Of a stretch of 64,000 nucleotides of DNA, positions 8,751 to 17,471 are shown in pieces (positions within the stretch are counted from its first letter, which is position 1; each line of letters starts with the position of its first letter). The position numbers and the translations under genes are program-made. The stretch is from Pseudomonadota bacterium. Its GTDB lineage: Bacteria; Pseudomonadota; Gammaproteobacteria; Steroidobacterales; Steroidobacteraceae. The notes under the pieces were generated by a model, which was not told the DNA's origin, did no database searches, and was given only the letters and a program-made list of their open reading frames with translations. The DNA lies in contig JANXUT010000088.1 of NCBI GenBank assembly GCA_025356075.1, forward strand, positions 1 through 64,000, written 5' to 3'.

Positions 8751-9021
8751 GCCGTTACTTAAGTGATGTCGCAGCGCCACCGCCACGGCCGGGCGACGCC
8801 GATCCTCAAGCCGACCGCGGTGTGCACCCGCTGGCGGGCTGCCCCAATTTGGACCACCTCCTCGCTGCATGCCCCGAGAGCTTCCGGGTCCGCGGCCGCG
8901 CCTTGCCCGATTGCGGCCCGGTGGAAACCGCGCGCGCGCCGTCCGGCGAATGAACTTCGTTCGCGCGCGCGCGCGCGCGCCAATCGCATCGCACGGTGCC
9001 GCAGTGACGAGGCATCGACGT

Positions 9022-10026
9022 ACGGTCGCCGATGCGCACGACGTGCAGGTCATGCTGCACTCGGACACGCTCAACGAGTCGCGGTTCGTCGAAGACACGA
9101 TCGCCGCCTTCAAGGGCCGGACGATCCACGCTTTTCATGCCGAGGGGGCGGGCGGCGGACATGCGCCGGACATCATCAAGGTAGCGGGACTACCGAACGT
9201 GCTGCCGTCCTCGACCAATCCGACCCGTCCCTACACGATCAACACGCTCGATGAGCACCTCGACATGCTTATGGTGTGCCATCACCTCGACCCGTCGATC
9301 CCGGAGGACCTCGCCTTTGCCGAGAGCCGCATCCGGCCCGAGACCATTGCGGCGGAAGACATCCTCCACGACCTCGGTGCGCTCCCGATGATGTCCTCCG
9401 ACAGCCAGGCGATGCGACGGGTCGGCGAGGTCGTGCTGCGCACCTGGCAGACGGCCCACAAGATGAAGCAGCAGCGCGGCGCACTCCCGGGTGACGACGC
9501 ACGCCAGGACAATGTTCGGGTGAAACGCTAGATCGCCAAAAACACGATCAACCCCGCGATGACCCACCGCGTGTCACGCCACGTAGGCTCGGTGGAAGCC
9601 AGCAAGCTCGCCGATCTCGTGCTCTGGTCACCGGCGTTCTTCGGGGTGAAGCCGGATCTCGTCCTCAAGGGCGGTATGATCGCGGCGGCACCCATGGGCG
9701 ATCCGAACGCGTCGATCCCAACGCCGCCGCCCGTCCACGGCCGGCCAATGTTCGCGGCCTTCGGCGCGGCGCCCGCCGCCGTCGCCGTCACGTTCGTCTC
9801 GCGGCTCTCGCTCGAGCGCGGACTGGCCGACCGGATTCGCGCCGCGAAGCCGCTCGTCGCTGTCGAGCACGTCCGGGAACTGCGACAGTCGGACATGGTG
9901 CACAACGGCGCAACTCCAGTGATAGAGGTAGATCCCGAGACCTACCGCGTGACCGCTGACGGGGAAGCGCTGGTCTGCGAGCCGGCGCGCGAGCTGCCGA
10001 TGGCGCAGCGCTATTTTCTGTTCTGA
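9022..10026 (+). pseudogene. ureC: Urease alpha subunit, 5'-truncated with a nonsense codon
   Basis: Similarity to UreC starts abruptly at [20 protein letters not shown], roughly 230 residues into the normal protein, and then runs to the proper C-terminus ([11 protein letters not shown]). The remaining active-site segments [22 protein letters not shown] and SSDSQAM are recognisable, but the part with the carbamylated lysine and the first metal histidines is missing. A TAG at 9529-9531 interrupts the same frame where urease has the tyrosine of a YIAKYTINPA-like motif, consistent with one TAC-to-TAG change. No ureA or ureB precedes it, so it cannot encode active urease. Confidence 0.9.
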
Positions 10027-10032
10027 CGAGCC

Positions 10033-10491
10033 ATGCAACGCGCCACTGCAATCGCCGTCGCAGGGTCTTGGGCCGGCATGCCGACCGACCGGGTGCTGCT
10101 CGACTATGAGGGCCGCCACCGGCGGCGAGCGACGCTGACCTGCGAATCGGGACGCGAGGTGCTGCTCGACCTCCCGGCCGCGGTGCAGCTGCGCGATGGC
10201 GACGCGCTCCGGCTCGAGGACGGCGCGCTGATCGAGATCCGGGCCGCGGCCGAGCCGCTGCTCGAGCTTCGTACCGAGTCCGCGGCCGCACTGGTGCGAC
10301 TCGCGTGGCACCTTGGCAACCGACACGTCGCGGCGGAACTCGGCGACGGCTACCTCCGGATTCGGGCCGATCACGTACTCGCCGGGCTCGCCGCCCGGCT
10401 CGGCGCGTCGGTTCTCGAGGTTCAGACGTCGTTCGATCCGGAGCCCGGCGCTTACAGCGGTCACGCGCATCCGCTGGTCAGGCGATCGTGA
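10033..10491 (+). CDS. ureE: Urease accessory protein UreE (nickel metallochaperone)
   Basis: A 152-residue open frame of normal length. The C-terminal half has the diagnostic WHLGNRHVAAEL segment with its histidine and the LRIRADHVLAGL segment, followed by PEPGAY. UreE delivers nickel to the apo-urease complex. The C-terminal histidine tail is short (HAHP). It is the only member of this urease remnant that still looks intact; its stop overlaps the ureF ATG by one base. With urease destroyed it is probably a relic unless it has another nickel client. Confidence 0.9.
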   Translation: MQRATAIAVAGSWAGMPTDRVLLDYEGRHRRRATLTCESGREVLLDLPAAVQLRDGDALRLEDGALIEIRAAAEPLLELRTESAAALVRLAWHLGNRHVAAELGDGYLRIRADHVLAGLAARLGASVLEVQTSFDPEPGAYSGHAHPLVRRS

Positions 10492-11179
10492 TGGCGACGG
10501 AGTCGGCTACCCGCCTCCTCCTGCATGGCTGGTTGTCGCCGGCATTTCCGGTCGGCTCCTTCGCCTACTCGCAGGGACTCGAAAGCGTGCACGCCGCCGG
10601 CAAGCTCGAAGGCGCCGATGCGGTGCGCGACTGGCTCGACGCGCTCCTCGAAGCCGGGCCGCTTCGCAACGATGCATCCTGCTCAGCCTCGCGTGGCACG
10701 CCGGCGGTCGCCGCGACACGGGCGAGCTCATCGAACTCAACGCGCTTGCGGTCGCGCTCGCGGCAGGCAAGGAGCGGCGACTCGAGACGACGGCGCAGGG
10801 AGCCGCGTTCGCGCGCGTCGCCCGGGCGAGCTGGCCCGCCAGGGCCCTCGAACCGATGCTGCGGGTCCTCGACGGGCAACCGCTGACCTACCCGGTGGCG
10901 GTTGGATTCTGCGCCTGTGCGCACGACCTCGCGCTGCGGCCAACGGTCGAGGCGTTCCTGTTCGCCTCGATTGCCAGCGCCGTATCCGCCGCCTCGCGGC
11001 TCGGCGCGATCGGACAAACCGACGCCCAGCGCGTACTGGCGCTACTCAGCGTCCGGCTGCCGACGGACGCGACGGCAGCGATGGCTGCGGACCGCGACGA
11101 CCTCGGCAGCGCCAGCATCCGCGCCGACATATTCACGTTCCAGCACGAAACCCTGTACTCGAGGATATTCCGGACATGA
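10491..11179 (+). pseudogene. ureF: Urease accessory protein UreF, frameshifted
   Basis: Translation from the ATG at 10491 gives the UreF start ([23 protein letters not shown]) up to LRNDA, then leaves frame near 10674. The rest of UreF continues in the neighbouring frame ([10 protein letters not shown] ... [13 protein letters not shown]). Restoring one A (gcaatcctg instead of gcatcctg) reconnects the two, so this is a single-base deletion. UreF normally joins UreD and UreG in the activation complex. The stop overlaps the ureG start by four bases, which preserves the old operon layout. Confidence 0.88.
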
Positions 11180-11703
11180 CTTCAGCGGCATATTCGAGCC
11201 ACGGCCCGCTCCGGGTTGGTATCGGCGGCCCCGTCGGCTGCGGCAAGACGGCGCTGATGGAGGCGCTCTGCAAGCATTTCCGCGACCGCCTCGACATGTG
11301 CGCGATCACGAACGGTATCTATACGAAGGAGGACGCCGCCATCCTTATGCGCGCCGGCGCCCTCTCCGTCGAACGGATCCTCGGTGTCGAAACGCGCGGT
11401 TGCCCGCACACGGCGATCCGCGAGGACTGTTCGATCAACCTCGCGGCAGTCGATGAAATGCGCGCGCGCTTTCCTGCGCTTGGCCTCGTGCTGATCGAGT
11501 CCGGCGGCGACAATCTAGCCGCCACGTTTAGCCCGGAGCTCGCGGATCTGACGATCTACGTCATCGACGTCGCGGGCGGCGAGAAGATCCCGCGCAAGGA
11601 GGGGCCGGGAATCACGCGCTCCGATCTCCTCGTCATCAACAAGATGGACCTCGCGGCGCACGTCGGCGCAGATCTCGAGGTCATGAGAGCCTCGCGGAGG
11701 TAA
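11176..11703 (+). pseudogene. ureG: Urease accessory GTPase UreG, 3'-truncated
   Basis: The first approximately 170 residues match UreG well: P-loop [60 protein letters not shown] and the guanine-specificity motif INKMDLA. The match ends at VGADLEVM; the next five codons and the stop come from unrelated DNA in the wrong frame. The last 30 or so residues of UreG are missing. The junction lies near 11682-11690 and joins the urease operon to the tail of a glycoside hydrolase gene. Confidence 0.87.
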
Positions 11704-11954
11704 CGGTCAATGGCACGTGCCTCGGCGTACTGTGGAAGCCGCCGTTCAGCGCCGACGTCACGTGGCTCGTCCATCCCGGCGCGAACTCACTCGCGATCAA
11801 GGTCACCGACCTCTGGGTCAACCGGATCATCGGCGACCGGCAGCCCGGCGTCGTTCACCCGATCACGTTCACGGAACCGGCGCGCTACAAGGCCGGCTTC
11901 CCGCTCGTTCGCTCGGGGCTACTGGGACCCGTCCGGCTGATCGGTTCGAACTAG
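11691..11954 (+). pseudogene. C-terminal remnant of a GH106-like alpha-L-rhamnosidase
   Basis: In the frame ending at the TAG of 11952-11954 the sequence encodes [19 protein letters not shown], then VTWLVHPGANSLAIKVTDLWVNRIIGD, then a final SGLLGPVRLIGSN. This is the typical end of large exported glycoside hydrolases with a terminal jelly-roll sugar-binding domain, most like GH106 rhamnosidases or GH2-related enzymes. No start codon or catalytic region is present. The fragment begins immediately at the break in ureG, so one deletion or rearrangement removed both the end of ureG and the front of this gene. Confidence 0.72.
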
Positions 11955-12036
11955 GCAGTGGATTTGCGTCCGCGATCGGCGGGTATCGTGACCCGAATTG
12001 TCGATCGCCACATATATAAGAGAGGGGAATCAACTC

Positions 12037-12990
12037 ATACATCGCCTGATCCTGGCCGCCGCCGCGCTCGTCGCTACCCTGACCGTGGCCGAAGCCGCCG
12101 GCCCCGCCGACGGCTTCCCGCCGCTCGTTCCCACCGCAATTCCGGCGTAGCCGGGAGCGATCCCGCTCTATCCCGCGATGAAGCCGGGCGATTCTCCCGA
12201 GAACTGGGCCACGATGAACGGCGAGGCCATGGCGCGAAACGTCGCCGTACCGACCCTGACGCCCGTGCTGCCGCGCGCCGGCACCGCGAACGGAACGGCG
12301 GTGACCGTCGCCCCGCGCGGTGAGTTCACGGCGCTTTCGATGGACGACGAAGGGCTCGCCGTCGCCCGCGCGTTCGCGCGCTCGCGCGCTCGCTTCGCAC
12401 GGTACCGTCGCCTTCGTACGCAAGTACCGGCCGAAGCAGACGCCCGTGGACCCTGCGGCGTTCGCCGCGGCGATCGGTGCGGCCGTCGGCCGACGCGCGG
12501 CGCGCCAGGATCAGCCGGGGGATCTCGCGACACGCCCCGAGGCACTCGCCGACGGTCAGGCGCGGTCCGGCTCGTCCGCAGCCGGGTGGCCGAGTGGGGC
12601 ATCAAGCCCGACCGCGTCGGCTTCGTCGGTTTCTCGGCCGGCGCCATGACCGCTCCGTCCGTCGCGCTGCAAAGCGGCCCCGACGCGCGCCCCGACTTCG
12701 TCGTACCCATCTACCCGCCAATGGGCGTCGTGGCGGTCCCGGAGGACGCGCCACCGCTCTTCGTCGCGGTCGCGGCGGATGACCCGCTGTTCGGCGATGC
12801 CGACTTTGGTCTCATCCAATCGTGGCAGAAGGCGAAGTGTCCGGTCGACCTCCACTACTTCGAGCGCGGCGGGCACTGGTTCGGAATGCACGTCCAGGGC
12901 ACGTCAACCGATCTTTGGTTCGATGCGCTCATCAAGTGGATGACGATGCACGGCTGGGTTGTCGCCACGGCAGGCGCCCAGCCGCACTGA
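12037..12990 (+). pseudogene. Exported alpha/beta hydrolase (dienelactone-hydrolase/xylan-esterase-like), multiply broken
   Basis: Joined across three frames it reads as a secreted esterase: a signal peptide (HRLILAAAALVATLTVAEA), PGAIPLYP, NGTAVTVAP, HGTVAFVRKYRP, the nucleophile elbow GFSAG near 12633-12647, and a C-terminal HWFGMHVQGTSTDLW segment with the catalytic histidine region. Lesions: an ATA where the start codon is expected (12037, with GAGGGG just upstream), a TAG at 12148-12150, a frameshift near 12380 inside a gcgcgctc tandem repeat, and a compensating frameshift near 12558. It is clearly inactive. Confidence 0.82.
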
Positions 12991-13114
12991 CCCGCGCGAT
13001 CAGCCCGGAGTTGCAGGCAGCGCGAAGGCGACCAACGCGCTGACCTGCGGCACTTTGGCGCGGCGAGCGCTGCGCGTCGCGATGACGCGGCATCGACCCG
13101 CCGGGGAGCGGGGT

Positions 13115-13630
13115 CTAGCGCGTAGCCTTGTCGGGGCGCTCGACGATCTCGATCTGATTGCCCTCGCTGTCGTGCATGAGAAACGTCGTGACGCGCCCGG
13201 GCGGGACCGGCGAGCGCTGCCAGACGTCGGCGCCCTTCAGCTTCAACGCCTGGAACAAGGCATCCGGATCGGTGACCGAAAACACGACGTGAATCCAGCC
13301 AGAGTCGGCGTGCGCGCCGGTAGGCGGTGCGCTCGCTACACCGGGCGCCCGAACGTGCACGAGCGCCACGACGAAGCCGGGAACGGAGAGCTTCGCGAAC
13401 TCGAAGGCGCCGTTCTCCCGGACGCCGCGTTCATCCAACGCGAAACCGAGCACCGTCGTGTACCAGCGGACCGCCCGGTCGATATCGCTCGCCGCCGCGG
13501 TGACGTGATGGGGCTCAAGCCCGAGCGGATTGATGGCTGGCTCGGCGCGCGCCGCCCCGACCCCCAGAAGCACTGCCGCAAGGGAGGCCGCTGCCGCGAA
13601 CAGCCGGAAAGTTCGTGTCGATCGATTCAT
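13115..13630 (-). CDS. Exported VOC (glyoxalase/bleomycin-resistance fold) protein
   Basis: 171 residues from the ATG at 13630. A signal peptide (LFAAAASLAAVLLGVGAARA) precedes one vicinal-oxygen-chelate domain: LEPHHVTAAASDIDRAVRWYTTVLGF at the front, then WIHVVFSVTDPDALFQ, and TTFLMHDSEGNQIEIVE at the end. The His and Glu positions used for metal binding in this fold are present. The start overlaps the stop of the upstream TlpA-like gene as ATGA, so the two are translationally coupled. An exported VOC protein beside a thioredoxin-like protein is uncommon; substrate unknown. Confidence 0.82.
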   Translation of the reverse strand: MNRSTRTFRLFAAAASLAAVLLGVGAARAEPAINPLGLEPHHVTAAASDIDRAVRWYTTVLGFALDERGVRENGAFEFAKLSVPGFVVALVHVRAPGVASAPPTGAHADSGWIHVVFSVTDPDALFQALKLKGADVWQRSPVPPGRVTTFLMHDSEGNQIEIVERPDKATR

Positions 13631-14409
13631 GGGTGCACCTGTGCCTGCCGCCAATAGGCCGCGTTGCCGGCGAACATGCCGGCGCCCGGTAGTTGCGCGA
13701 GGATTGCGCGCCGCAATCTTAGCCGATCGACTTCGCCTACGTGCTGGTAGACGACGGTGCCATCCGCCGCAATGACGATGGCAAACGGGACGCCCGACTC
13801 CCGCGACGGATCGAACGCTTTCATGACGGCGTAGACGGCGTCCGTGTCGACGGCGAGGTTGCGGACGGCCGAATGGGTCCTGTCGAGGACCTTCCGCACG
13901 GCCCCCTTCGCTTCGGGCGCATCGAGCGCTACCGAGACGCGGTCGAAGTCCCGCGACCGGCACCAGAGGTCGGTCTCGAGGAGCAGCGGGTACTCGGCCT
14001 GGCACGGCGCGCACCACGTTGCCCGGAAGTTCACCATGCGCGTCTTGCCGGTAGGGTTCTGGCGGAGCGTCGTGGGGCCGACGTGCGAGGCTTCGAGTGC
14101 GATCCCGTAGCGAGGCCGCCGCTCTCGCCCAGCAGCTTGGACGTTCCACCCCCGCGAAGCCCGAGCGTCGCTCCGGGAAATTGCCGGCGCGGCCGGTCGG
14201 GGACACCGGGCCGATCCTGAGCGAGGAATACGAGCGCGGCCTGCGCGCCGGGTGACGCCCGTAGCGGCGCTCGCCAGCTCGAGTGGCCGCTCACCGCGCC
14301 GAATTGTCGCAGTGAGCCGACACCGGCGCAGGTATGTGGGCTCATCCCTACAGCAAGTCCTCTGATTGACTGGGCGAAGCCAAGCGAGAACTCCCGCATG
14401 CTCCTCCAC
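13627..14409 (-). CDS. TlpA-like thioredoxin-domain protein, N-terminus uncertain
   Basis: The last approximately 155 residues are a TlpA/redoxin domain: GKTRMVNFRATWCAPCQAEYP with an intact CAPC site, DRVSVALD, and the cis-Pro segment GVPFAIVIAADG. The usual FWATWC tryptophan is arginine. In front of the domain the frame has no ATG, GTG or TTG close by and its first about 100 residues look like noise, while an adjacent frame reads more protein-like, so a frameshift in the 5' part is possible. The stop overlaps the VOC gene start by four bases. Confidence 0.6.
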   Translation of the reverse strand: MEEHAGVLAWLRPVNQRTCCRDEPTYLRRCRLTATIRRGERPLELASAATGVTRRAGRARIPRSGSARCPRPAAPAISRSDARASRGWNVQAAGRERRPRYGIALEASHVGPTTLRQNPTGKTRMVNFRATWCAPCQAEYPLLLETDLWCRSRDFDRVSVALDAPEAKGAVRKVLDRTHSAVRNLAVDTDAVYAVMKAFDPSRESGVPFAIVIAADGTVVYQHVGEVDRLRLRRAILAQLPGAGMFAGNAAYWRQAQVHP

Positions 14410-14438
14410 AGCGATTTCGCTCGCGGAGAATTTGGATC

Positions 14439-15263
14439 ATGCACGCTCAGACAGCTCGCGCTCCCAACTGCAACGCCCGACTTACTGCGGTGGCGTTGGC
14501 GCTCGTGGGCGTCTTCGCAACCGAACAGGCGTTCGCTGACGTGATCTTTTACGAAGGCGAAGGCTTTCGTGGTGCGGCGTTGGAGACGAACCAGCCGATC
14601 GCCAACCTCGCCCGCACGGGCTTCAACGACCGCGCGTCGTCGGCCATCGTGAGCGACGGCCGTTGGGAGGTGTGCGACGACGCCCACTTCCGCGGACGCT
14701 GCGTCGTGCTCAGGCCCGGCAACTACGATTCGCTGCGTCGGATGGGGCTCGGCGACCGAATCTCTTCGGTGCGCCCGGTCGACGGCCGCCGCCAGTACGA
14801 GCAATCCGGCCCCGAGCCGCTGCCGACGGCCTACGAGTACCGGCGCCGCCCCGAGGAGCGCGTGGGCAATGCGCAGGTGACCTCCGTACACGCGGTCGTC
14901 GGACCGCCAGAGCAACACTGCTGGGTGAGCCGTGAGCAGGTTCCCGCATCGAACGTCAACGTAGGCGGCGCCCTCGCCGGGGCTCTCATCGGTGGCGTGA
15001 TCGGGCACCAGATTGGGGGCGGCTCCGGGCGCGACATCGCGACGGTCGGTGGAGCGGTCGTCGGCGGCGCAATTGGCGCCAATGCCGGTCGCGACAGACG
15101 TGGCGCTGAACGCGACGTCCAGCACTGCGAAGGAGCCCCCGCCGGTCCGCCCGAGTACTGGGACGTGACCTACGATTTCCAGGGCGTCACGCACCGCATC
15201 CAGATGGAATCGCCGCCCGGTCCGTCCATCGTCGTGAACGACAACGGCGAACCGCGGCAGTAA
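14439..15263 (+). CDS. Exported beta/gamma-crystallin-like protein with glycine-zipper segment
   Basis: 274 residues, ATG at 14439 with GGAGAA about 10 bases upstream. A signal peptide ends near AFAD. Residues about 35-115 contain two crystallin-type half motifs (VIFYEGEGFRGAALE; WEVCDDAHFRGRCVVLRPGNYDSL...GLGDRISSVRP). Residues about 175-215 are a glycine zipper (GGALAGALIGGVIGHQIGGG, repeated) as in 17-kDa surface antigens, expected to insert in or pack against membrane. Four or more cysteines could form disulfides in the envelope. The role is unknown; envelope stress or calcium binding are guesses. Confidence 0.82.
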   Translation: MHAQTARAPNCNARLTAVALALVGVFATEQAFADVIFYEGEGFRGAALETNQPIANLARTGFNDRASSAIVSDGRWEVCDDAHFRGRCVVLRPGNYDSLRRMGLGDRISSVRPVDGRRQYEQSGPEPLPTAYEYRRRPEERVGNAQVTSVHAVVGPPEQHCWVSREQVPASNVNVGGALAGALIGGVIGHQIGGGSGRDIATVGGAVVGGAIGANAGRDRRGAERDVQHCEGAPAGPPEYWDVTYDFQGVTHRIQMESPPGPSIVVNDNGEPRQ

Positions 15264-15371
15264 GTCCAATGGCCGCGGGCGACCTTCCGGCCCCCCGTCG
15301 TCGCCATGGGCCCTTGATCCGACGAGCTGCCACAAGCTCCGCCGCCTTTTCTGCTCTTTGGGAGAAATACG

Positions 15372-15767
15372 ATGAAACCGATTATTCTCGCCGCACTTCT
15401 GCTCTCAGGCGTCGCACAGGCCGATACGCTTCTGACCCTCGCACCTCCGTACGCGCTCGCCAACGTACACACAACGCGATGCGCTGCTGAAGGCTTTACC
15501 GCCGACGGTTCAGCAGTGACAGGCGCCTGCCAGTACACGCTCAACTGCACCGCCAGGGGATGTCACGGAGCTTCGTACACTTACGCGGTCGCGTGGGCGC
15601 TCGATGACACCCCGACGCTGGGAGCGAAGCGCACCGCCTCCCCCAATTTCTTTGGGACTGGGACGGTGGTCACGCTCGACGGTCACGCTTACTACTACGC
15701 AGCGACGAGCGTGCTTGGAGCGATTGCGGCGGGGACCGGATCGTCGGCCCTGCTGTGGCAGCCGTAG
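15372..15767 (+). CDS. Small exported protein of unknown function
   Basis: 131 residues with a clear signal peptide (MKPIILAALLLSGVAQA, cleavage before DTLL) and GGGAGAAA-type ribosome-binding sequence just upstream of the ATG. The mature part has cysteine-containing segments (TTRCAAEGF, GACQYTLNCTARGCHG) that could pair as disulfides, and an aromatic beta-rich tail (GHAYYYAATS). No known family is recognised. It lies between the crystallin-like gene and the convergent gamma-glutamyltransferase. Confidence 0.6.
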   Translation: MKPIILAALLLSGVAQADTLLTLAPPYALANVHTTRCAAEGFTADGSAVTGACQYTLNCTARGCHGASYTYAVAWALDDTPTLGAKRTASPNFFGTGTVVTLDGHAYYYAATSVLGAIAAGTGSSALLWQP

Positions 15768-15770
15768 CCG

Positions 15771-17471
15771 TCAATATCCTGCGGCAAGTCCGGCGCGCCG
15801 CGGGTCGGCCACTCCGAGCAGCGTGCCGTCGGCCTGCCGCTGGATCGCCTGGATCGAGCCGAAATGCCAGTTATAAGGTGTCGTCGTCCGGATCGTCAGC
15901 CCGTAGATTGCCTTCAGCTTGTCGCGCACCGCTTGGTCGACGCGACTCTCGATGACGACCGGGCTGCCGACTTCGCTACCAGAGAATCGTGGCGCATCGA
16001 CCGCCTGTTCCAGCGAAAGATCGTAGCCGAGCAGATTGATGAGCGTGATTGCGATCGCCCGCGAGGCGAGCCCGGGCGATCCGATCGCCATCCACGGCTT
16101 GCCGTGCCTTGCCACCATCGTCGGGGGGAACGGCGACACGACCCGATGGCCGGGGCCGGCGGTATTGCCGGGGAAGTCATTGCCGCTATTCACTGCGATG
16201 CCATCGACAACGAGACCGGTCGCGAAGGTACTGCCATAGACCGAGTGCGTGGCGGACGCCATGTTCCCGTCCTTGTCGACCGCGACAAGATGGTCGGTGT
16301 CGGTCGAATGCCGGTCATGGGCCGCGAACGACGGGGTCAGTTCCAGCTGCTGAGTCAGGCCCGCCGTCTGGGCCGGCACCGCCTTCGGCATGCTGCCGGC
16401 AACCTGGGCGAAGACCATCCTGGCGTAGTCCTTCGACAGCAACACGTCGGTCGGGACGCTGTAGGTCAGCGGGTCGCGCACGAATTCGTCGGTCGCGTGC
16501 TCGGCCGCGCCGAACGCCCGCCGAATCGTCTCGAAGCTTTCGGCCGATTGACCGTAGTAGCCGTGCGCTTTCAGGTCGTACGGCTCCAGGATGTTGAGGA
16601 TCATCCCGATCAGCGTACCGGCGGTCGATGGCGGTGGCGCCCCGATCACCTCGTAGTCCTTATAAGTAGAGCGAACGGGCTCCTCCCAACGGATCCGGTA
16701 GGCCGCTAGATCGGCGGCCGTCAGCCCGCCGTCGGTTTCGTGGACGGCCGTGACGAGGTGCTGGGCCCATTCGCCGGTGTAGAGGTACGCGGGCCCTTCG
16801 ACCGCGATGCGCCGCATCGCCTGCGCGAGTTTCGGGTGCTTCAGGATCGTGCCGACCGGCGGCGCATAGCCGTTCGGGAGGTACTCCTCGCGCCCGGACG
16901 GATAGGCCGCGAGGCGACCCAAGGCCGCGTCGGCCATTTCGCCATAGAGAAAGGAGTACATCGGATAGCCCTGTTCCGCGAGAGCGATCGCGGGCTGGAA
17001 GTAGTCGGCCCACTTGCGCGTGCCGAACCGGTCCGCCGCCGCCTTCATGCCGGCGACGGTGCCGGGAACCGCGACGCGCTTGCCCGAGGTCTCAGGCAGC
17101 GGCGATCCGCCCCCGGTGTAGAGTGTCCAGCCGGTGGAAACCGGCGCGTCCTTCGTATGGTCGAGCTCGGCATCGAGGTAGTAGTACTTCCCCGTCTTGG
17201 CCTCGTAGTAAAGGATCGAAAGTCCTCCGGCGAGCGTGGTCATCTGCGGCTCGATGACGGTCTGCATGGGTACCGCCGTCAGGACCGCATCGAGCGCATT
17301 GCCGCCCTTGCGCATTACCTCGACCATTGCCGTCGTGACGGTCGCATTGGAGGAGGAGGCCATCGCCGAGGCGGCGTGGACCGCGGGCTTCGCGCCCTGC
17401 TCTTCCGCGGCGACGGGGACCGCGACCGAGCCCGCCATCAGAAGCACCAACCAGGGCAGGTTCCTATTCAT
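15771..17471 (-). CDS. ggt: Gamma-glutamyltransferase
   Basis: 566 residues from the ATG at 17471, with a signal peptide (LPWLVLLMAGSVAVPVAA). It covers the whole GGT family (about 560-580 residues): ALDAVLTAVPMQTVIEP near the front, the autocleavage site where T of TDHLVAVDKDGNM aligns with the catalytic threonine of the TTHxSVVD motif, and later GSPGLASRAIA for the gamma-glutamyl pocket. It is expected to be periplasmic and to cleave glutathione and gamma-glutamyl peptides. The start lies within the 3' end of the TetR gene (8-bp overlap in a run of A's), so the two form an operon. Confidence 0.92.
   Translation of the reverse strand: MNRNLPWLVLLMAGSVAVPVAAEEQGAKPAVHAASAMASSSNATVTTAMVEVMRKGGNALDAVLTAVPMQTVIEPQMTTLAGGLSILYYEAKTGKYYYLDAELDHTKDAPVSTGWTLYTGGGSPLPETSGKRVAVPGTVAGMKAAADRFGTRKWADYFQPAIALAEQGYPMYSFLYGEMADAALGRLAAYPSGREEYLPNGYAPPVGTILKHPKLAQAMRRIAVEGPAYLYTGEWAQHLVTAVHETDGGLTAADLAAYRIRWEEPVRSTYKDYEVIGAPPPSTAGTLIGMILNILEPYDLKAHGYYGQSAESFETIRRAFGAAEHATDEFVRDPLTYSVPTDVLLSKDYARMVFAQVAGSMPKAVPAQTAGLTQQLELTPSFAAHDRHSTDTDHLVAVDKDGNMASATHSVYGSTFATGLVVDGIAVNSGNDFPGNTAGPGHRVVSPFPPTMVARHGKPWMAIGSPGLASRAIAITLINLLGYDLSLEQAVDAPRFSGSEVGSPVVIESRVDQAVRDKLKAIYGLTIRTTTPYNWHFGSIQAIQRQADGTLLGVADPRRAGLAAGY

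Noticed and set aside
8726-8953. 75-codon plus-strand ORF between the ArsR promoter and the ureC remnant
   Set aside because: It contains a few cysteines but no recognisable domain, and it begins inside the opposite-strand promoter.
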